Made by a program: the position numbers and the translations under genes
Origin: Apostichopus japonicus
Lineage: Eukaryota; Echinodermata; Holothuroidea; Aspidochirotida; Stichopodidae
Assembly (NCBI RefSeq): GCF_037975245.1
Contig: NC_092566.1
Span: forward strand, 6,698,001-6,762,000
Direction of reading: 5' to 3'
DNA: 64,000 nt
The notes under the pieces: model-generated
Told to the model about the DNA's origin: nothing
The model's database searches: none
Seen by the model: the letters and a program-made list of their open reading frames with translations, nothing else
Shown here: positions 1 to 11,429 of the stretch, one piece after another
How positions within the stretch are numbered: the first letter of the stretch is position 1
Layout: each line of letters starts with the position of its first letter

Positions 1-1857
1 TAGTGATTACACTTTGCTAATTACAAGCTAAATATTCATATCCTGTCATGATTGACTGAGCTTTCACGATGGCCCAAGGGACTAAACCAACGAAACCATC
101 GCCCATTACTGTCACAGTGGTTGTAATACATCGGCCACTATTGTGGAGATCCTTGTCTCTCTCTCAACCCCGGAAATGTTACTCTAATTTCCTGGGTAAC
201 ATGTATAAACAGCTCCCAGGGTAAATAGTAATGTAATCAAAGAACGGAAGTTGCTGAATACAAATTACACCTTTCTGGTCATAGTAGGCTTGTTATGATT
301 ATTATTATTATCATTAGCCTTGCATGTAGGCTCTTCACTGATATTTCTGACAGTTGTTATCAACACTGAAATTTCACCTACTATATATATTAATGCATAC
401 ATAAGTTCGGTCAGCATTATCAACACTACAACGTAAGTGTTAGGCTGCCTTGGACCGGTTCTGCAGAGTCTATACGTTTGCAGCGCATTTGAACGTTCGT
501 AAGTTTCGTCTGAGTTGTCACTTCGATGGGATATCACATTTGGGCGCAGCAAATCTCTTAACTGTTGATACCATATTCCACAGTTCATACTGCGGGCATC
601 ACCTATTGACTGTACAATTTAGATGGAAGATTACTGTGTTACGAACCAATCACGAATATCCGTTGCAGCGTAAGTCTTTGCCAAAGTGCGAATCAGCACT
701 GTAAGCATTAGTACAAACTACATACAAACACTTAGCACACAGTGTCATTCATGGAAACGCTCATCGGAAGAGATTGTGCTGATCTTTAACCTGCGCTAAT
801 ATCCCATGTTTGAAAGGAAACGAGTGGCTCATGTGAATAATACCCGAATGTGATCTCATCGTCATCCCGAAAAATTAATGTAAGCAGTGTACCATTTCAC
901 ACCAATATGCAAGTTATTTTGTCAATATTCCATAGCCACGGATCTGTTCTTGGTGGCAATCGGACCAACAGGTGTGTGCACAGCTGGTTGCAATTGCATG
1001 TAGACTTTGAAGAAATAGATTATACTTAATACCCTATACTCCTTTAGCCCCTCCATAAATATCTACTTTATCACACACAACAGCTGACCTCTCACATACA
1101 ACATTCAGATGGGGTTTACATATAGGACCCTCTCCCAAAAAGAGCAACAAACAGTTCGTTTTCAGTCTGCCTATTTATGTTTACTCTGCCCGACCCCCCC
1201 CACCCCCCCTCCTCTGCAATGAAATAAACGCAAACTATTGCGAGTTTGAAAATCACTTTCTCTGCTAAAGTCTTTATGCTAATTATTTAACCAAGGCCTT
1301 GCAGAAGACATCACCAGCTGTATACCTAACCAGCTGCTTAAACATTATCTAACATCAAATGTGGTTGGAGATTGAATGTAGCTGTAGCAACGTGAGGATG
1401 CGGGAGAAATTCAGAATCTTTGCCAATTTTTCAGGTCCATGAATTAAGCTTCACGGGTCAATTCCCAAGGCTTTCATGATGATTAAATTCCAGTTATCGG
1501 CTATTTAATCATGAATTAGTTACCTTGGTTTCGCCACTTTTTTCTGTGTTAATTAATAACAGTTTGGTGAGCTAGTAGAGGACTGTATTTTGTGATAAAT
1601 TGAATGATATTTAAAAATTTTTAATTACTTTGGCAGCCCAACGTAGCTGTGACATTACCAGCAAGTTTTGGCCAGAAGAATAAGGGAAAGAACGTAGTTC
1701 AAGGGAAAGAAAATCATCAAGGAGCGACAGAAAATTTTGTCCATAGATGCTTTTCTATCCTATGTATATACCTACAGTAAATGGGATATATTGAAGCCAA
1801 GAATACAGTACCTGGTTTCAAGCTGAAGTGAGCATTTGCATGTTTGGAAAAAGGATA
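1..1857. other. AT-rich intergenic or intronic DNA, no gene seen
   Basis: I see no recognisable gene or element here. Open frames are under 110 codons, overlap on opposite strands and have unconvincing composition. The one compositional landmark is a C-rich run near 1193-1213. Confidence 0.6.
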
Positions 1858-2770
1858 GATGATTTGCCCCTTTCCCTAGTTATATTCATATAAACAACAT
1901 AAATATATGAGTATCACAAAGTTTGCTTGTAAACTCTTAACCAACCCTTGTGCAAACATTTGACATAATGAACTCTGAAATGTCAACTCTAGCAAAAGTC
2001 ACTCATAATATTCCTGGAAATAGTTACAAATCTGCTGAGAGTCTTGTTGGGAAGAGTATGATGGCTTCTAATATCAAACAAAGGGAAGATGATTTGCCCC
2101 TTTCCCTAGCTATATTCGTATAAACAACATAAATATATATGTATCACAAAGTTCACTTGTAAACTCTTAACGAACCCTTGTGCAAACCTTTGAGATAATG
2201 AAATCCGAAATGTCAACGCTAGCAAAAATCACTCATAAAATTCCTGGAAATAGTTACAAATCTGCTGAGAGTCTTGTTGGAAAGAGTATGTTGGTTTCTA
2301 ATATCAAACAAAGGGAAGATGATTTGCCCCTTTCCCTAGCTATATTCGTATAAACAACATCAATATATATGTATCACAAAGTTCACTTGTAAACTCTTAA
2401 CCAACCCTTGTGCAAACATTTGACATAATGAACTCTGAAATGTCAACTCTAGCAAAAGTCACTCATAATATTCCTGGAAATAGTTACAAATCTGCTGAGA
2501 GTCTTGTTGGGAAGAGTATGATGGCTTCTAATATCAAACAAAGGAAGATGATTTGCCCCTTTCCCTAGTTATATTCGTATAAACAACATAAATATATGAG
2601 TATCACAAAGTTCGCTTGTAAACTCTTAACAAACCCTTGTGCAAACATTTGAGATAATGAATTCCGAAATGTCAACGCTAGTAAAAGTCACTCATAACAT
2701 TTCGTGGAAATAGTTACAAATCTGCTGAGTCTTGTTGGAAAGAATACAATGGTACTATCAAACAATAAGA
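1858..2770. repeat. Tandem array, about 230-bp unit, four copies
   Basis: The phrase GATGATTTGCCCCTTTCC recurs at 1858, 2088, 2318 and 2547, giving periods of 230, 230 and 229 bp. Each unit carries the same landmarks in order: TATATTC(A/G)TATAAACAACAT, GTATCACAAAGTT, AAACTCTTAACNAACCCTTG, CTCATAA(T/A/C)ATT and GAGTCTTGTTGG. Units differ by scattered substitutions and a 1-bp deletion in the fourth. The fourth unit decays after about 2756. Units 1 and 3 share variants such as GACATAATGAACTCTGAAATG, while 2 and 4 share GAGATAATGAA, which suggests duplication of a two-unit block. No coding frame is conserved. Confidence 0.93.
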
Positions 2771-4740
2771 CATGTTGTTTCAATTGTTTGGATACCAGTC
2801 ACCTACAGTGATACTACACTCTGTATATTTTGGTTCACCTGTTTTCTTCCACTGTGGTTTTTTACACTGCAATCACCTAGAAATGGCAACCAATTATATT
2901 ACCTACCTGCAGAAACTTCTTAACAAGGGTACTTTAAGATATCCCTGAGCAGAAATCACTCCTCAGAGTATCTACTTGTGTTTGTGTTTGGTCGGCAATT
3001 TTTACCATTTTACAAAGTACCAACTCTACAAAGTATATACTCAAAACTAAAGAGAGGATAAATTAAGCCTTTCTTTGCTTCATTGATTTCTCAAGAAATG
3101 AAATTTAAGTCATCACATAGCTAATGAAATCATTCTATCATTAGTTCTTGTTTTTATCCCAGAGTCTTGCAATATTAAAAGTTAATTAATTTATGTAAAA
3201 AAGCAACTTGGAAATTCACCCCCCCCCCAACCCAAATAAGACAATTATCTTTTCTTTTATTTCCTTTACTTCAATGGAAACCTGCCTTGACCAATATTAT
3301 CATAATGACCTATAGACAGTCATGGGATTTTAGCACTGAACAGCAATCGAAAACTTAATCAGAGTCTACACACAGGGAGGTTTTAAGTACCTCTGAGAGC
3401 TTATGTAAAACCATTTTTCGTTTTATCACATACCAAACACTAAAAGTATATAAATGCATTAGCCAGATAAGTTTCGAGTGCTTATATACAGACGTGGTGA
3501 CATAAAGGAAGTTTAAGACATAATATTCCGCTGCAATATGTAATAATTATTATCAGCTCAGTTTAATCGTTAAATATTTTGCTCGACTATTGTGAAGAAG
3601 TTCAAAAGAAACAAAAATGGGTACTTAACAGGAAATTGACTTGGTGATCTGAAAATTAATTCTGACTAAGAGGATTTATACTTTTTTTTAACTCTTGATT
3701 CGCAACAATATTCAAACATGCCTGGAATAAATCTAGGTAGTTATTACTGCTGTACCGGCTACAGGACTTCAACCTCTGAGGAAAGCCACATGAGTTACTT
3801 AGCACCAAACAGCTTTAATTCGGTGACTATAAGCTTGCCCACAACACTGACCAGCTGCGATATCTACATGTGACATAATAAAAATATTAAAGCCATACTT
3901 ATACAAACCGATGCATAATATGAGGACCTAGATCATCTTGAAAGACACTTTTTATCAAGGTCCTTTGCAATTACGATATTACGATGAGGTACACAGGAAG
4001 TAGCCTTTTTGCAAAGTATGAGCAAATTAAACTTTTTTGATAAACGTACAAATCAATGGACACAGGCTTTGCTTTGTAAACAGAACGAGCTCAGTTGTAT
4101 ATAACACAGTACAGTACCTATGTACACCCCTTAAAATGATATTTGATGATAATTATAGGGCAAATCAAGGATGCTTTTTGTGTGTAAATGGCATAAGTGA
4201 TGCTAAGTGTTATATGGCATGACTTTATGTTAGTCTTAATAGCAGTGCAGCGCTTCAGGTGACTCACTTTCTGTGTATATGCAAGCTGAATTGGGGCTCG
4301 ATTTGTATCGACAATTATACACAAAACACGTCCGTGTGTATGCCGTTGTCTCGTACAGCTACATACTGAGGGAAGCGAAGGCGGAACATAGAATAGCCGT
4401 AATGCATTTGCTTACAAAACATGTCTACTTCCGTCGATTAATTTTTTTTAAACCAAACTGTTACTTAATTAACTACGTTTAGTCCTTTACCCATCTTTGA
4501 TGATGCATCTGTTCAACTTTGCTCATAAATAAGTCTGCCCTAAATATCTGTTTGTTTTCCCTTCCTTTGTTATATCTAAATACAATCAAACTGTCAGGCC
4601 AGCTATCTTCTACAAAACGTTATTTCACCCAAAGGATGATGGGTACATTTCAAACTACAGAAGTACTGTAGAACTCAATCATGAATAGCTTTTTATTTTT
4701 TATGTTTTACAAAAGTCAGTAAAATACTCCCAAATAAGGT
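2771..4740. other. AT-rich DNA without recognised features
   Basis: Only short overlapping frames (up to about 69 codons) are present. There is a C-run near 3219-3228 and T-runs near 3682. I see no repeat or element boundary. Confidence 0.55.
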
Positions 4741-4742
4741 GT

Positions 4743-5166
4743 GTACAGTACAGTAAGTATAGTGCATGTGCAGTGAAACACTGAACAGTACAGTACAGTA
4801 CTGTACTGTACTACACTGTACTATACAGTGCTGTACTATACAGTACAGTACAGTACAGAACTGTACAGTACAGTACTGTACTGTACTACACTGTACTATA
4901 CAGTACAGCACTGTACAGTACTGTACAGTACAGTACTGTACTGTACAATACTGTACTGTACAGTACAGTACTGTACAGTGCTGTACTGTACACAGTACAG
5001 TGTAGTACAGTACAGTACTGTACTGTACAGTACTGTACTATACAGTGCTGTACTGTACAGTACAGTGTAGTACAGTACAGTACTGTAAGGTACAGTGCTG
5101 TACTGTACAGTACAGTACAGTACAGCACTGTACAGTACAGTATTGTACAGTACAGTACTGTACAAT
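4743..5166. repeat. Palindromic satellite of CAGTA / TACTG pentamers
   Basis: About 420 bp consist almost wholly of blocks of CAGTA and its reverse complement TACTG in alternating runs, with TGTACA at many junctions. Each block is therefore inverted relative to the next, and the tract could fold into multiple hairpins or cruciforms. Because the pentamer rarely creates stop codons in any frame, overlapping open frames of 70-104 codons rich in V, Q, Y, C, T and S occur on both strands. These are by-products of the repeat, not genes. Confidence 0.95.
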
Positions 5167-5170
5167 ATGT

Positions 5171-5898
5171 TACAGTTCATTCTGTAAGCTTCTGATGGCC
5201 TCAGAATCATTATGCATTCAATCTCGACATTTTAAAACGATCCCTTCTCGGTACTTTTGGGGGGCGCTTGCCCAAAGATTGTAGCATAATTTTCACAGGG
5301 AACCAATGAAAGATTTAGATAAAAAGATTGCAATTTGTCCCACCTTTTTTGAGCTAAAACTTCGGCAGGACACATGCTCGGGCATCAACCCCTTTCCATT
5401 CACGCCTGCAGTAAATCAGACTATATGCCTGGCTAGACATGTTTATGCAACCGTTATGACTAGTGCCATGACAGTATGTAAAAAGGACTGACTTCACCCT
5501 TTTGCAAGAAAACATGTCCCTGTAACAGTGCGAGCCTGTTTGAAGGTCACGTTCAACAACTAGCTAGCTCCCAATAAGTCAGTACATGCTTCACTGCTCA
5601 AAACTGAATCCATCACTGTAATGAATTCAGCAAACAATTGTTCACTGCACGTAGGCTGCGTTTTTTTTAAATTATTACCTATCGATCGAGGTCAAAACCC
5701 TTGCTGGCACCCATGGCTGTGAATTGTTCTGTTCGACCATTACCCTTCCTTCCAACATGGGACACAAACGTTTTGGCTAAATTTTTCATCCACTAGATCC
5801 TTGATGAAATTGGCCATAAAAGAAAGGTATCATCATGATTGTTTACTACGTACACGATAATACCAGAAACAATATGAAATGCATATAATGAGACTTTA
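5171..5898. other. Unannotated DNA between satellite and MITE
   Basis: No convincing gene. The longest frame (5306-5491, plus) is 61 codons with no domain I recognise. Confidence 0.5.
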
Positions 5899-5899
5899 C

Positions 5900-6259
5900 T
5901 GGCATTGAAGACTCGCCCCAAACCGCCTGCCGCCCTCTGAAAAATAGTTAACTTTCCTTTGCTTGCAAGTGAAGTTTTCTTCTTGTTGCTACAAAATACA
6001 GACAGTAATGAAACATAATACCTTGTTATCTTTTATCTGGACCTGAGATGTCCATCGCTACTATGTTCCACTGTGTTGTGAGTATTAACCATAGCTGCAT
6101 ATATTGACTGTACACTAGTGTCTAATTAACGACGGTAGCAAGCCCAGTGTGTATTTTCTGGGATCGATGGTGGTGTCTAACACTTCTGTTACACCTCTTT
6201 CGAAACTAGGTCAGATTACCGGCATCAGACATTTCTTAGTGCGTGAGTCTTCACTCCCT
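5900..6259 (+). mobile_element. TTAA-target MITE, family A, copy 1
   Basis: This 360-bp element shares its whole sequence with copies at 7524, 24923, 46961 and 51731. The left end reads GGCATTGAAGACTCGCCCC and the right end is the near-inverse, GAGTCTTCACTCCC, followed by TTAA at 6260-6263. The left flank TTTACT is a decayed form of the expected TTAA-A. Internal landmarks are GACAGTAATGAAAC, CTTGTTATCTTTTATCTGGA and GGGATCGATGGTGGTGTCTAA. TTAA target duplications are known for the piggyBac and Kolobok superfamilies. There is no coding capacity. Confidence 0.85.
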
Positions 6260-6263
6260 TTAA

Positions 6264-6920
6264 GTCAACTTTCATACATCAAACAATGAAGGCACATTAC
6301 ATATAGATAACAGCACAAATATTCCTGACTTGTACATTTGTCTTGAAAAGTGTCTTGCAAGATGAGAATTTAGTATTAAATGGAATCGTTCATTTTTTTT
6401 TTGGGTGGGGGGGTTCTTTACTTTTCAAACAAAGCAAAACTATTTGTATACAAAATTCTCGGAGGTGTCTTTAAGGTTGATGAATGGTAATATTGATCAC
6501 TAAAAGAACAAATTTGGCAAAATGTGACAGAAATTAGCACAACGTATATAGCCAGCCTGCTGCTTTAATAGTCATGAAATGTGATCCAAGCATAGATGGC
6601 TGCAGTGAATTTCAAGTAGGTTTCAGATTTGTATTCAAAATCTACCAGGCTATTAAATCTACCTATTAAACCATTCCAATTCCCGTCCAATCGTCCATGT
6701 TAAATTAATGACTGTACGTGCAGAAGGTGAATGGCCGATGTAAGTGGATAAGCTCAGTTGGAGCACACAAAAAGAAGGGGTTACATATAAAGTATTACCC
6801 AGCTACAGTAAGTCAATGCGGTCAAGGCATGAAAGACATTTTATTTGAATTCTCGACGAAAGTGAGACAAGATTAAATCTGTTGTTGCATCGATCGGCTT
6901 CCCCTTTTGAAAATTTTGAA
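6264..6920. other. Unannotated AT-rich DNA
   Basis: No gene seen. A T-run followed by a G-run lies near 6393-6412. Confidence 0.5.
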
Positions 6921-6923
6921 CCA

Positions 6924-7250
6924 GTGCTGTGGCCAAGTGGATAAAGGCGGTGGCATTTGAAGCAATTAATGAGGCTTAGCAATCGGGAGGTTCTGGGTTC
7001 GATTCCCGGCCGAGTCATAGTAAGGTGGGTTTTTCATCCAAGAGCAATTTCTACGGTTTTCGCATCTGAAGTGACTTTCTAAATTGAAAAGATTCCAAAT
7101 TTGAGTTGAAATGTTGCATTGGAAGCCACCTACTGTAACGTGTAAGTTGTAATCCATAAAGCCCTTGCTGGCTTCTCCCCCATCTGTGTGTGGTTGCTTA
7201 AGCGTCGTAAAAGTCACTGCTGATGATAATTATTTTAATGATAGTTATAA
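6924..7250 (+). mobile_element. tRNA-derived SINE (serine/leucine-like head)
   Basis: An internal RNA polymerase III promoter is visible: A-box-like TGGCCAAGTGG at about 6930-6940 and a B-box GGTTCGATTCC at about 6993-7003. The roughly 60-bp gap between them fits a long-variable-arm tRNA (Ser/Leu class), and GTGGCCAAGTGGATAAAGGCG resembles the tRNA-Ser D arm. The acceptor ends GTGCTGT and CCGAGTC pair poorly and there is no CCA, so this is not a working tRNA. An unrelated body of about 230 bp follows, ending in an AT-rich GATGATAATTATTTT tail; the 3' boundary is approximate. Confidence 0.7.
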
Positions 7251-7438
7251 TCATTACGCTACATTAAACTGGCCAGTTGGGCAGCTATCACTGTTCAAAC
7301 CCCAATCACATTCAAGGAGGAAGGCACTTTTAGCTACGGGTATCGCTTCATGGAGCATTTTAGTCATTAATAATCATTTTCCACTCTAGTTGGCAAGATA
7401 TTGAATGGCTCGGAAGAAGGGGGGGGGATGAAAACTGA

Positions 7439-8120
7439 CATTCGATGGGGGATCTTTGAATTAGCTAGGATATTAGTATGGTGGTGATGGATAAAGCAAA
7501 GTACTCTATATGGACAGAGTTAAAAGGGTGTGAAGACTCATGCAAAATGAAACGTCTCATGCCGGTAATCTGACCTAGTTTCGAATGAGGTGTAACAGAA
7601 GTGTTAAACACCACCATCGATCCCAGAAAATACACACACAGCTTGCTACCGTCGGTAATGAGACACTAGTGTACAGTCAGTACATGTAGCTACGGTCAAT
7701 ACCCACAACACAGTGTACATAGCAGCATGAATACCTCAGGTCTAGATAAAATATAACAAGGTTTTACGTTTCATTACTTTCTGCATTTTGTAGCGACAAG
7801 AAGAAAGCAACGGAAAGTTAACTTTTTCAGAGCGCGGCACGCGGTTTGGGGCGAGTCTTCAATGCCTTTAAGGAAGGGTGGAACTATTACATTATTCAAG
7901 CTTGAAAAGGGAGTGTCACAAACACTGCACTAGATGCCCGGGGGGTGGGGGGGCAGGGCGGTGGAGATCCATTAGATTGGGGATCTTTGAATAAGATATG
8001 ATATTAGTGTGGTGGTGATGAAACAGCAAAGTACGCTTTATGGACAGAGTAAAGCAACGGTGGAACTATTACAGTAGGCAAGCTTGCATAGATATCACTA
8101 AGTATCAAAACACTGCGTTA
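7439..8120. repeat. Local direct duplication, left arm split by a MITE
   Basis: Arm A (7439-7523 plus 7868-7935) and arm B (about 7968-8120) are diverged direct copies. Shared landmarks are GGGGATCTTTGAAT, GATATTAGTNTGGTGGTGATG, CAAAGTAC, TGGACAGAGT, GGTGGAACTATTACA and CAAGCTTG. Arm A is interrupted exactly at GACAGAG-TTAA by the family A MITE. Arm B reads GACAGAG-TAAA-GCAACGG across the same point. Confidence 0.88.
7524..7867 (-). mobile_element. TTAA-target MITE, family A, copy 2 (inverted)
   Basis: This is a 344-bp minus-orientation copy. It is flanked by TTAA on both sides (7520-7523 and 7868-7871), beginning AAGGGTGTGAAGACTCATGC and ending GGGGCGAGTCTTCAATGCCT. The terminal inverted repeat is about 19 bp with a few mismatches. 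The second arm of the surrounding duplication lacks the insertion, which supports TTAA as the duplicated target. Confidence 0.93.
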
Positions 8121-9795
8121 AGGTTGTAGAGTTTACTTATACTTTGTCTAAAAGACAGATAAACGAGTGCAACGTGTAACGCTGAGTTCATGAAATTCAC
8201 ATGTCACAACTAATAGATGCATAATATACTTTATTGTAGAAAACTTTGATTCTCTTCAAAGCAGATAATGAATTCATGCTAGGCCAACGAGGCAAGCTTT
8301 CAATAAATTTCATGGTGGCTGACGAATGACATATTGCCATATTGTTTTCAAGTGATCAGAAAAAAATTGCAGCACAACAATACTCTTCAAGAAAATACTC
8401 AAGAAAGCAAACACTTCATAATTTATTCAAATCATTCTGAGCCACCCCCACCCCTGACACTCCAGTTATATCCGAATCCAACCCAGTCCTATTACTCAAA
8501 CTGTTCCAGGACTAATTATTCTGAGGCCCCTGAAACTGGGACAAAGGAAGCCATGATTCACCCGCCTCTCTTCTTTCCCCACTCGCCCTCTCCCCCCATT
8601 CCACCCACTCCCCACAAATAATATTCCCTGGAAAGATATTCACGCAGGTGTATTGCCACCATGGTTGACAATTCAATGCTTAGTGGACATTGGTCTGATT
8701 CCTGCCCCTCTCCCTCTCCTGCCCCTCTCCCTCTCCTCTCCTCCCCTCTCCCTCCCCCTCCCCTTCCCCTCCCCCACACCTCAAACCTATTTCAGGATCC
8801 ATGCCCTGCAAACCCAATGCTTTTACTGAAAAAAATCAGATGGCAACAAAACAAATTGACCCCTGAAAAGTATTCCAACCTAACCTTACCATTCAACAAC
8901 ACACCCTAAATTCTACTGTAATCGAGCCATCCCAAAACCCAATTAACCTATTAACCTATTAATTCCAGCCATCCCCAATTACAACACTATATCACTGACT
9001 CAACTTATTATTGTCCTAACAGAAACCAACCACCCAAGTCTGCCAACCCAACCCATCTCCAGCGATAAAATCCTCGACTCCTGATGCTACGATGTCTAAA
9101 AGAATATGACCATAGCTTAAGGACATTGCTAGCCTGTTAGCTATAAGGACATCTCTAATAACCAAATAAAAGGTTATATACCAAACAGAGATTTAAAGAA
9201 ACCATCTTTCCTGATGAAGATGGAAATTCACCGCAAGATTCATTACACCACTTAACCAATTCAGAAGGAGAGACGATCTATTCCGAGGCAGTGAGACTTC
9301 TTACCAGCTGGTATTACCTTAAGCAGATGATCGAAAGAAACGAGCTGTCCGATATCGTTAAATCTACACGTTCAATCTGAAAGAGAGCTAAAATATTGAA
9401 GTCCACAAGAACACCGTCACACAATGCTCACTTGAACACTTACATGAGCATTTAACAGTGTATCAAAGATATAGTAAGAACTCATACAGTATTACATGTG
9501 TTCTCTTTACTATATGTATGCCATCACTTCTAGAAATTGTACAGAACAAAATAACGATTGGGAAATTAGGTCCTTTTGGTATTTCTGTTTAAATCAAATC
9601 AAGTTTATAAACGTGGACCAATTAGACCATCTGGATATTAGAAATTAAGGCTTGCAACTGTCCAGGAAATAAAGAGGAAGTCTCAAATGGATTTGATTCT
9701 CATCATTTATAAATAGGGAAGGGAGAGAGGGTAGGGGGAAGCAGGGGTTTCAAGGACAAAAAGCATTTCTCTTACAGTATGAACAAGGTGTGGTA
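8121..9795. other. Unannotated DNA with pyrimidine-rich stretch
   Basis: No gene recognised. Apart from the pyrimidine-rich tract listed separately, the region is A/C-biased (8790-9060) and then AT-rich. The open frames at 8334-8909 run through low-complexity C/T sequence and give proline/serine-rich peptides of no evident origin. Confidence 0.5.
8560..8790. repeat. Polypyrimidine low-complexity tract
   Basis: Strongly C/T-biased on the plus strand at 8562-8613 and 8700-8777, with CCCTCTCC and CTCCCCTC units. The minus-strand frame over it encodes only glycine/arginine/glutamate repeats. Confidence 0.8.
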
Positions 9796-10003
9796 TTAAA
9801 GACCAACTATGGAGACTTTTCGATGAACATAAAATCCCACCATTTTGCATGTATGTAATCCTTAACTCACTCCAATTACATTGCTGTAATTAACTTTACC
9901 AATTTCGGACGTTAAATACGTGAAAAATGGGAAGAAAAGTCAGCTTTTTATGAAACCTATTTCAGACATTCCTGAAACATTCCGAAGACTTCAGGTGACC
10001 ATG

Positions 10004-10011
10004 TGACGTCA
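10004..10011. promoter_or_regulatory. CRE-like palindrome TGACGTCA in left terminus
   Basis: An exact CREB/ATF octamer lies 98 bp upstream of the THAP start codon, at the inner edge of the left inverted terminus. The right terminus has the same octamer at 11422-11429. A role as the transposase promoter element is inference from position. Confidence 0.5.
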
Positions 10012-10109
10012 CTGTTTGTTATACCGCACTCACAACAATACTTTTAGTGTGTAAAGTTGTATACTTGAGCTGCCAATAACATCAACGATATTACTCCTTT
10101 TCCCCCGAA

Positions 10110-10355
10110 ATGCCACAATTCTGTGTTGTTGGAGGTTGCTGTTATACCTCACCCAACAAAAGCATCAGCTTTTTTAGATTTCCGAGTAAAAGAACCGACG
10201 TAAAACGCCGCAGACTTTGGATCAATTTTGTGAGATCCACGCGGAAAGATTTTTCAGCACCCGGAGTATCTCATGCCCATGAGTCCACATGCATGACCCT
10301 GCCTCTGTGTATGCTGCAAATGTCTCATTCTGTGAAAATTATGTACTGTCGATAG
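10110..10355 (+). CDS. THAP zinc-finger N-terminal fragment (transposase remnant)
   Basis: The frame starts MPQFCVVGGC and shows the first half of a THAP DNA-binding domain: the C5-x4-C10 metal ligands, FFRFP ending at the conserved proline 25, and W37 within RRRLWINFVR, then KDF at 46-48. The second ligand pair (C-x2-H) and the closing AVPTIF-type motif are absent. Similarity stops after about residue 52, where GGA is followed by GTATCT at 10266. That is either a weak splice donor or the edge of an internal deletion. Residues 53-81 look non-homologous. The start is favoured because THAP domains usually sit at the extreme N-terminus, with the first cysteine a few residues in. It lies just inside the left terminus of a TTAA-flanked transposon, so it is most likely a Kolobok transposase remnant rather than a host gene. 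A partial finger should not fold normally unless a downstream exon completes it. Confidence 0.7.
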   Translation: MPQFCVVGGCCYTSPNKSISFFRFPSKRTDVKRRRLWINFVRSTRKDFSAPGVSHAHESTCMTLPLCMLQMSHSVKIMYCR

Positions 10356-10666
10356 CTGTGTCGGACATAGCTAATGTGAAATTGACCCTTTCAAGTCTCC
10401 TCGTAAACAAGCTCTGGACGTCCTTACATGTAACATTATATCAGTATAATATTTATTGTAAGAGATGACCGTGTATAAACCATGCCTAGGGTAGCATTGT
10501 TAGTACATGTAGTGGGTTACAACCCACAGCATGTGTAAATACTCATGTTAGGATTTCATCGCATTTATCTATTTCATTTGTTGTATTCCAGTATCGTGAG
10601 TTCGTGATACATTGTGTTATATTGTCTGTTATGTTTATTCCGGCATCTGCATGGTCCAAGGAGTTG

Positions 10667-10672
10667 AATAAA
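10667..10672 (+). terminator. Possible poly(A) signal AATAAA inside transposon
   Basis: AATAAA lies about 310 bp after the THAP frame and is followed by T- and GT-rich sequence (about 10687-10730), as expected of a cleavage and polyadenylation region. It could end a short THAP-only transcript. AATAAA is common in AT-rich DNA, so this is weak. Confidence 0.3.
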
Positions 10673-11421
10673 AACGGTTCTATGTAGCGATCGGACGTTT
10701 TATTTCGTTAGTGACTGTCTTGTGATTGTGGGATGTTACTGGTCAAGGCCTGTTTCAACTAGACCTAACTCTATGGGATTACACAGAGTCACGGTAGTAT
10801 TTCGCCCAGGATTGAACGAGAAATGTGGATTTGGATACTCACTGCTAAATTTGGTTTATTGAAAGGATACTTTTTCTGTGTTTGTACTTTTGGATATTAA
10901 AACGAGTAAGTACTACTGTATGTTCAGCTGAAGCTTAGTCATGTATATGCTACCCTGGTCGATTCGGGTCAGCGTCTTCTCGTAGTTGTTCGATTATGTT
11001 TAGTCTTTTTGGTTATTCGTTGACAGTAACGTAAGCCATTTTCCCGTCACATATCACGCATGAGGCATCTTTTAGGTCTATTCTTCTGTTCAGTTTACGG
11101 TATCTTGCGATCAAATTGTATTACGGAATCGCCAAGCTGCTTGCATGTTCTACCGTATATTGTACCGTACGGACTTATTGACGCTCCGCTATGTAAAAGA
11201 TGCTTCCATTTGAGTGGAAATTTTTCTAATAAAATAACCAATTTAACTAAATTTTCTTCTTAAAATTGTCTTAAAACCATTTGTTTACCTTCATGTGTTC
11301 TTGTTTTAAGCTAACAGCTTTTCAAACGCTCAAAATTGGAAGTCAAATACAGTAGAATTGTTCGCTATCTGTGTATAAACAGTGCCTATATCAGCGTTTA
11401 ATTTTCGCGGTATACAAACAA

Positions 11422-11429
11422 TGACGTCA
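11422..11429. promoter_or_regulatory. CRE-like palindrome TGACGTCA in right terminus
   Basis: This is the mirror partner of the octamer at 10004-10011. It sits within an inverted match of about 33 bp (11407-11439) that is better preserved than the DNA between it and the transposon end. Confidence 0.5.

Noticed and set aside
4693-5284. Overlapping frames of 70-104 codons on both strands
   Set aside because: They translate the CAGTA/TACTG pentamer satellite, which avoids stop codons in every frame; composition is only V, Q, Y, C, T, S and L.
6803-7018. Minus-strand frame starting MTRPGIEPRTSRL
   Set aside because: This is the familiar translation of a tRNA B-box in a SINE, not a protein.
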